Shown here piece by piece: positions 31,487-64,000 of a DNA stretch of 64,000 bases. This DNA is from Branchiostoma floridae (Eukaryota > Chordata > Leptocardii > Amphioxiformes > Branchiostomatidae). The notes beneath the pieces were generated by a model. The model was not told the origin of the DNA. It saw only the letters and a list, made by a program, of their open reading frames with translations, and did no database searches. The stretch's first letter is position 1; each line of letters starts with the position of its first letter. A program made the position numbers and the translations under genes. The stretch covers positions 1,594,678-1,658,677 of the forward strand of contig NC_049988.1 of the NCBI RefSeq assembly GCF_000003815.2. The letters are read 5' to 3'.

Positions 31487-31962
31487 GTCCAGGTCGTTCC
31501 AAAATCTGCTCACCTTTGGCTCGCTGCAGGCCGGCACGGAAATTTCAGCACTTCATTTGTGAGACCCAATCACATAAAGATGCCTGGTGCTCGTTTCATG
31601 AATTTGCAATCACAAGTTGGATATTATGTACAAAAATGTAATGAAGCTTCTCAATGACATATACGACATTGAAATTTATGAACGAAAATGGAATCGACCA
31701 AAGTCAAGTTTACAACCTTTTTATACTGAGTTTAGATATTGTATAGTCGTGTGGCGCAAGCGTTAGGAGATCGGTAGGGCATTGTTTTTTTTATTACGCC
31801 CAGAATCCAGTGGTCCTGGGTAAGCAACACCTGATAGGCCCTGATGTTTAATTCAATTCCATTTAATTTTTTATTGACAAAATCAACATGTGTGTCCTTC
31901 GGATGGATTTAACATAACGTCCCTCACTTGACTCAAATGAGTATATTGTAACTACCTTTATT
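31487..31962. other. Non-coding DNA with a weak SINE-like segment
   Basis: GTGTGGCGCAAGCGTTAGG at about 31750 resembles a tRNA A box, but no convincing B box follows. Nothing else was recognised. Confidence 0.3.
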
Positions 31963-32095
31963 TAGGGCGGCTCATCGGATAGGGCAGATAAAGGGAGGTC
32001 GCATGTTTGAAGAGACACACCACGAGCACGTTAAAGAAATCACCACACTTATGGAAAAAGAAGGAGTCCTTTCCGGTGTGCGGATCAGACGATAA
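31963..32095 (+). mobile_element. SINE of the deuterostome GCACGTTAAAGAA type
   Basis: GGGCGGCTCATCGGATAGGG head, GGTCGCATGTTTGA as a degenerate B box, then CACGAGCACGTTAAAGAAAT and a CCTTTCCGGTGTGCGG end. This head-body combination is familiar from amphioxus and other deuterostome SINEs. It is directly followed by a truncated LINE. Confidence 0.6.
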
Positions 32096-32245
32096 CAACA
32101 AAACATGGGGGGGTACAAATTTCATTTCGTGCCAACAGTTCAAATCTTCTGAACGCATGAAATTCCAAGTGAAATTGATACTAGTCCGCCATTCCTGCTC
32201 TCGTATTGTTGTAATCATAACAATGCCAAAGTATATGTATGTCTT

Positions 32246-33208
32246 GCCAGACCAGCTCGATTCAAGTGTGAGGTTATTCGCCGATGATTGTCTGCTATAT
32301 ATAGAGGTATCTGCAAAGAATGACTCACAACTTCTTCAGAAAGATCTGAACACCCTGGAAGAATGGCAAAGGAAATGGCTTATGCAGTTCAATCCTGATA
32401 AGTGCTATATCATGCACATAACGAACAAACGCACGCCAAATGTGTCCCCTTACCAGTTTTGTGGTCAGACATTAGCAACCACAAAAAGCCACCCATACCT
32501 AGGTGTTACGTTAACAACTGGGCTGAAGTGGGGTGTCCATGTTGACAAAATAACAACCAAGGCTAAACAGACATTGGGAGTGATCAAACGTAACTTGTGG
32601 GCATACCCAGCCCAAGTAAAATCACTTGCATACACGTCACTGGTAAGACCTAACCTTGAATATGCTGCAACAGTATGGGATCCGTATACAAAGAAAGACA
32701 AAGATAAACTTGAAAGGGTACAGAACCAAGCTGCCCGATTCTGTACAAACAACTACAACAGGGATGCTAGTGTTACCAAAATGAAAACAGATCTACAGTG
32801 GACATCACTTGAAGACAGAAGGAAAATGTCCAGACTTTGCATGATGTACAAAATGACCAATAAGCTGGTAGAGGTATCGACTGATAAGTATCTAATACCA
32901 GCTCAAAAAAGAACAAGAAACAGCCATGACTTCAAGTACCAGAGTTTCCAAGCTAGGATTGACGTGTTCAAAAATTCGTATTTTCCCAGAACTATCGTAG
33001 ATTGGAATTTGTTATCACCAAGTACAGTAGGGGCATCTTCTCTGGATAGTTTTAAAGAACGCTTACAGTTAGATGTGCAAAAGTTAGGTGTGACGGATCG
33101 TTCAGTGTAATATAACCAGCTGCTGCCGCGCCGCGTGCCTGCGAAGCTGGTGTGTTACGCCGAATGGCGGTTATACCGGCTATATAGATACAGATACAGA
33201 TACAGATG
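32246..33208 (+). mobile_element. 5'-truncated non-LTR retrotransposon
   Basis: Begins abruptly inside the reverse transcriptase (LPDQLDSSVRLFADDCLLYI, catalytic FADD present). It runs through WQRKWLMQFNPDKC, YLGVTL, LEYAATVWDPYTKKDKDKLE and the C-terminal region to a stop at 33110. The roughly 100-base 3' UTR ends in a (GATACA)n tail at 33184-33208. The frame is open (about 287 LINE residues), so the insertion is fairly recent, but everything upstream of palm motif C is missing. Confidence 0.85.
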
Positions 33209-34225
33209 TCTGACCAGGTAATATGGGAGGCGTCATGTTTTTAGGCAAACGTTAGAGTTTTCCTTATCGCAAGTATTAAGAAAATACAAATCCTCTTAAC
33301 CAGTAGCGGTAGAAATTTTACACCATCAATCTCGTGCAGCTTGATGGGTTTGGAATGCGACGCAAACACTAAAATATTTAGTAAGGTATTAATATCGTAC
33401 CACCTGGTGCCATCACGGCCTTCGACTGTATAGACTTTTACTCCTGGAAGAGTAGATGTTGCAGACTGTGATAAGCTGTCAACAACTAAAGGAGTCAATA
33501 AACAGTAAACAGTAGGCACTGCGTTGTACAGGAAGAAAGCTCAAGCCGTAAGGTAGGTGGTTCGATATGTTTTTTTCTAATTTTCCGTGTCCGCCACGGC
33601 ACTTTATTCTAAGTCAACTCCGTACAAGGAGCGTATATGACCCCCCCCCCCCGAAGTTCCATCCCCCGTAGATATGAACCCCTGTCGCTCTGAATACAGG
33701 GCGAACACTGTACGATGTCTTTATGTTAGATTCTGTATGTTAGAGTGTTTTGCCTTTACTGTTGTATTCTGTGGGCTTGTAGTCTGTGTTCCTTCAGTGT
33801 TCATATCTTTATGAAGCCAGATCCATGTAGTTATCAGTACAGCGCCTATTGGAGAATGGGTGTTGCTCAGTTTCCATAGAATAAAACATGTTTTTTGAGA
33901 GCACGTCTGGAGTCCGACTCACAAAGGCTGTATGTATATTGCACGATCAATGTCTGAAATTCAAATGAAGAAGAAAGAAATAGAAAATGCATTGTCTATT
34001 ACGAAAACGCGCTTTTACTTATCTACTTATTTTTGTACATCTAATCAAATCTCTTGTACGTGATCGCAGAAATATGAATAACTTAACGTTACTACGCAAG
34101 ACGTTATATTCAGAGCTTTTCATGACAAAGTCGAAGGATTTTAACTTTGGGAACAATATTAACAAAACCTTTCTTTCTTCCCGATGAACAAGCAGATGTC
34201 TGCGTGATTAACACTTGACGAAATG
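33209..34225. other. Non-coding DNA with a poly-C tract
   Basis: A C homopolymer lies near 33639-33654. No coding exon or repeat boundary was recognised. Confidence 0.4.
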
Positions 34226-34228
34226 TAA

Positions 34229-35612
34229 GGCCACAGCAAGTATATTTTATGGATGACATCAGTGCGTTCTTTAATTTTCGCCTGATTTCAGAATAAAAAC
34301 ATTTTTTTTCCTTTTCGGGGATGGTCAGATAGCCCAAAATAGGCAAACATGTTGTGTTGTAGCGTAATATTCATACTTGTAGAAGTGACATTAGGGAGGT
34401 AGCCATGACTATATAGTTGCAGAAGTGAAACTCGTTGGAAAGTTGTAAAAGTGGCACCACTATGGAAGCCATGAATGTAGTTGCCAGCTTGGTAAGTGAT
34501 AACATCTATTATCATAATACCGGTACGTTTACGACGATTTCTTTAGTCATACTGATTTGACAAATTGTCAACGCATCATTTTCTCCAGTTACATGTTGCT
34601 GTTATAGGTTACCCTTGCCACTTCTTCTGTGTAACTTTTCTGCCACTCTTGTCCTGCTAAAAGCGTAATATTGTAATTGTAACACGCCGCGGAATTACAC
34701 GGCGAACGGGCGCATGGTTGGGAGGGGGTAAAAATACCGGCCGGAAGAAACACGGCACAATTAACTGTCGCTATGTACCTTTATACATCCTCTGATGTTC
34801 CTTCCTTTTCTGTTAGTAAATGCATAAAACATAAACCTGCATGAGCATACAAAATGTCATGAGAAAACGGGCGTATACTGTCAAGAATTTTCATTTAACT
34901 TCTGTCCGTCACAACCGCTATGCCGTAACACTTCACTGCTAGCGTAGATATAAAAATGGCGGGAAAATGGCTGCGTACGTTCAATTTTGCCCATTGTCAG
35001 TCGTAGATCTGGGCTATTATGCAACGCGCGTACGGTTCTTCACACTTTTACATCAGTTGTAGGTCACCAACAGAAATTCAAGGTTGTTGTTGAATCATGT
35101 TCGTCTTGTGCCGTGAGCATGTGTAATTATGATCTACAAATCTGGCAATGAATGTGACAGTGTGTTCGTCCCACGGCGAGCTGTCTACCCCGAAAAAGAT
35201 ACTGAAAACTTTTGGCCTTGTTGTCTTCGAATGCATTGTTATCTATGCTTTGTAAATGACGTATTGGACACCTAGATGTCTGAAGTGTGCACACCTCAGA
35301 AATAACTATTGTTGCATGTGTAGATCTCTTTAAATTCCATTATTTTTGATCAGCCGGTATACGTCTTACTGCCGGTATTATGCCAATGCATGATACCAGT
35401 GTACCACACTAGTGTCACTTTTACTACACTAGTTCATTTCTTTGATACAGAAATGAATGTCTTGATAGTTGTGATGGTACGTTTTGTCACTTTAGATCTT
35501 GTTACGACATTTATGGTGTCTTTTTGTAAAATAATTTAGCCATTTTTAGCGCTATTTTATTATTTTTGCATTCTGCATAGGATGTCATCCATAAAATTTA
35601 CTTGCTGTGGCC
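34229..35612. mobile_element. Harbinger-like non-autonomous element, copy 1
   Basis: 1384 bp between inverted termini GGCCACAGCAAGTA(T/A)ATTTTA and TAAAATTTACTTGCTGTGGCC, both followed inward by GGATGACATC or its complement. The relative at 46441-47166 shares the termini and subterminal sequence and has a clean TTA duplication. Flanks here are TAA and TTC, so the duplication has decayed. It ends 69 bases before the ATG of the CUB gene. Confidence 0.75.
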
Positions 35613-35681
35613 TTCGCCTAAAAACAGCACCAAATATTCACAGTATTTTTTTTTAAATTTATCTAGCTGCAGTAACTCCTG

Positions 35682-64000
<28,319 letters not shown>

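Noticed and set aside
31298-31657. 119-codon frame
   Set aside because: Most of it lies in the hAT-like MITE at 31097-31486.

Overview
The window looks like nuclear DNA of a marine invertebrate deuterostome, most probably an amphioxus (Branchiostoma). The basis is intron-rich phase-1 extracellular mosaic genes, an LRR receptor with an E-I-P/E-D-E-Y-Y tail, tandem C2H2 zinc-finger paralogues, tectonin lectin blades, and a dense mix of MITEs, tRNA-SINEs and CR1/L2-like LINEs. The species is an inference. Three 100-base N gaps (979-1078, 5434-5533, 50209-50308) mark a draft assembly.

Layout. 1-6156 is repeats: a CTGT-rich minisatellite, two fold-back elements, a hAT-like MITE, decayed copies of an unidentified exon with one open copy (3970-4197), a tRNA-SINE and a 1.1 kb minisatellite. 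6157-10840 (+) holds a leucine-rich-repeat receptor gene: one exon for the ectodomain, then after about 2.1 kb a transmembrane and tyrosine-rich tail segment interrupted by one in-frame TAG. 10880-13319 is SINEs, an L1/Tx1-like LINE remnant and a hAT fragment. 13320-16626 (-) is a non-LTR retrotransposon with an intact 1005-residue endonuclease-reverse transcriptase.

17157-30560 (-) is a tandem triplication of a C2H2 zinc-finger gene with its flanks. Copy A (18077-19426, 14 fingers) is intact, but a piggyBac-like element sits 3 bases upstream of its ATG. Copy B has a nonsense codon and a frameshift. Copy C is broken into several frames.

31097-35612 holds another hAT-like MITE, a SINE, a truncated LINE and a Harbinger-like MITE. 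35682 to the window end (+) is a large mosaic gene: signal peptide, three CUB-plus-sushi (CCP) modules, a partial CUB, a full CUB, about five tectonin-like beta-propeller blades, an LDL-receptor class A module, and a further exon running off the edge. Nearly every junction is phase 1, which supports one secreted or membrane protein assembled by exon shuffling; it could also be two adjacent genes. Its introns are full of DNA-transposon derivatives, microsatellites and a LINE nested in a palindromic element whose arms carry a hammerhead-ribozyme-like core.

The two receptor-like genes fit extracellular recognition, possibly immune. The zinc-finger cluster fits rapid birth and death of DNA-binding genes. 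These roles are inferred from domains only.
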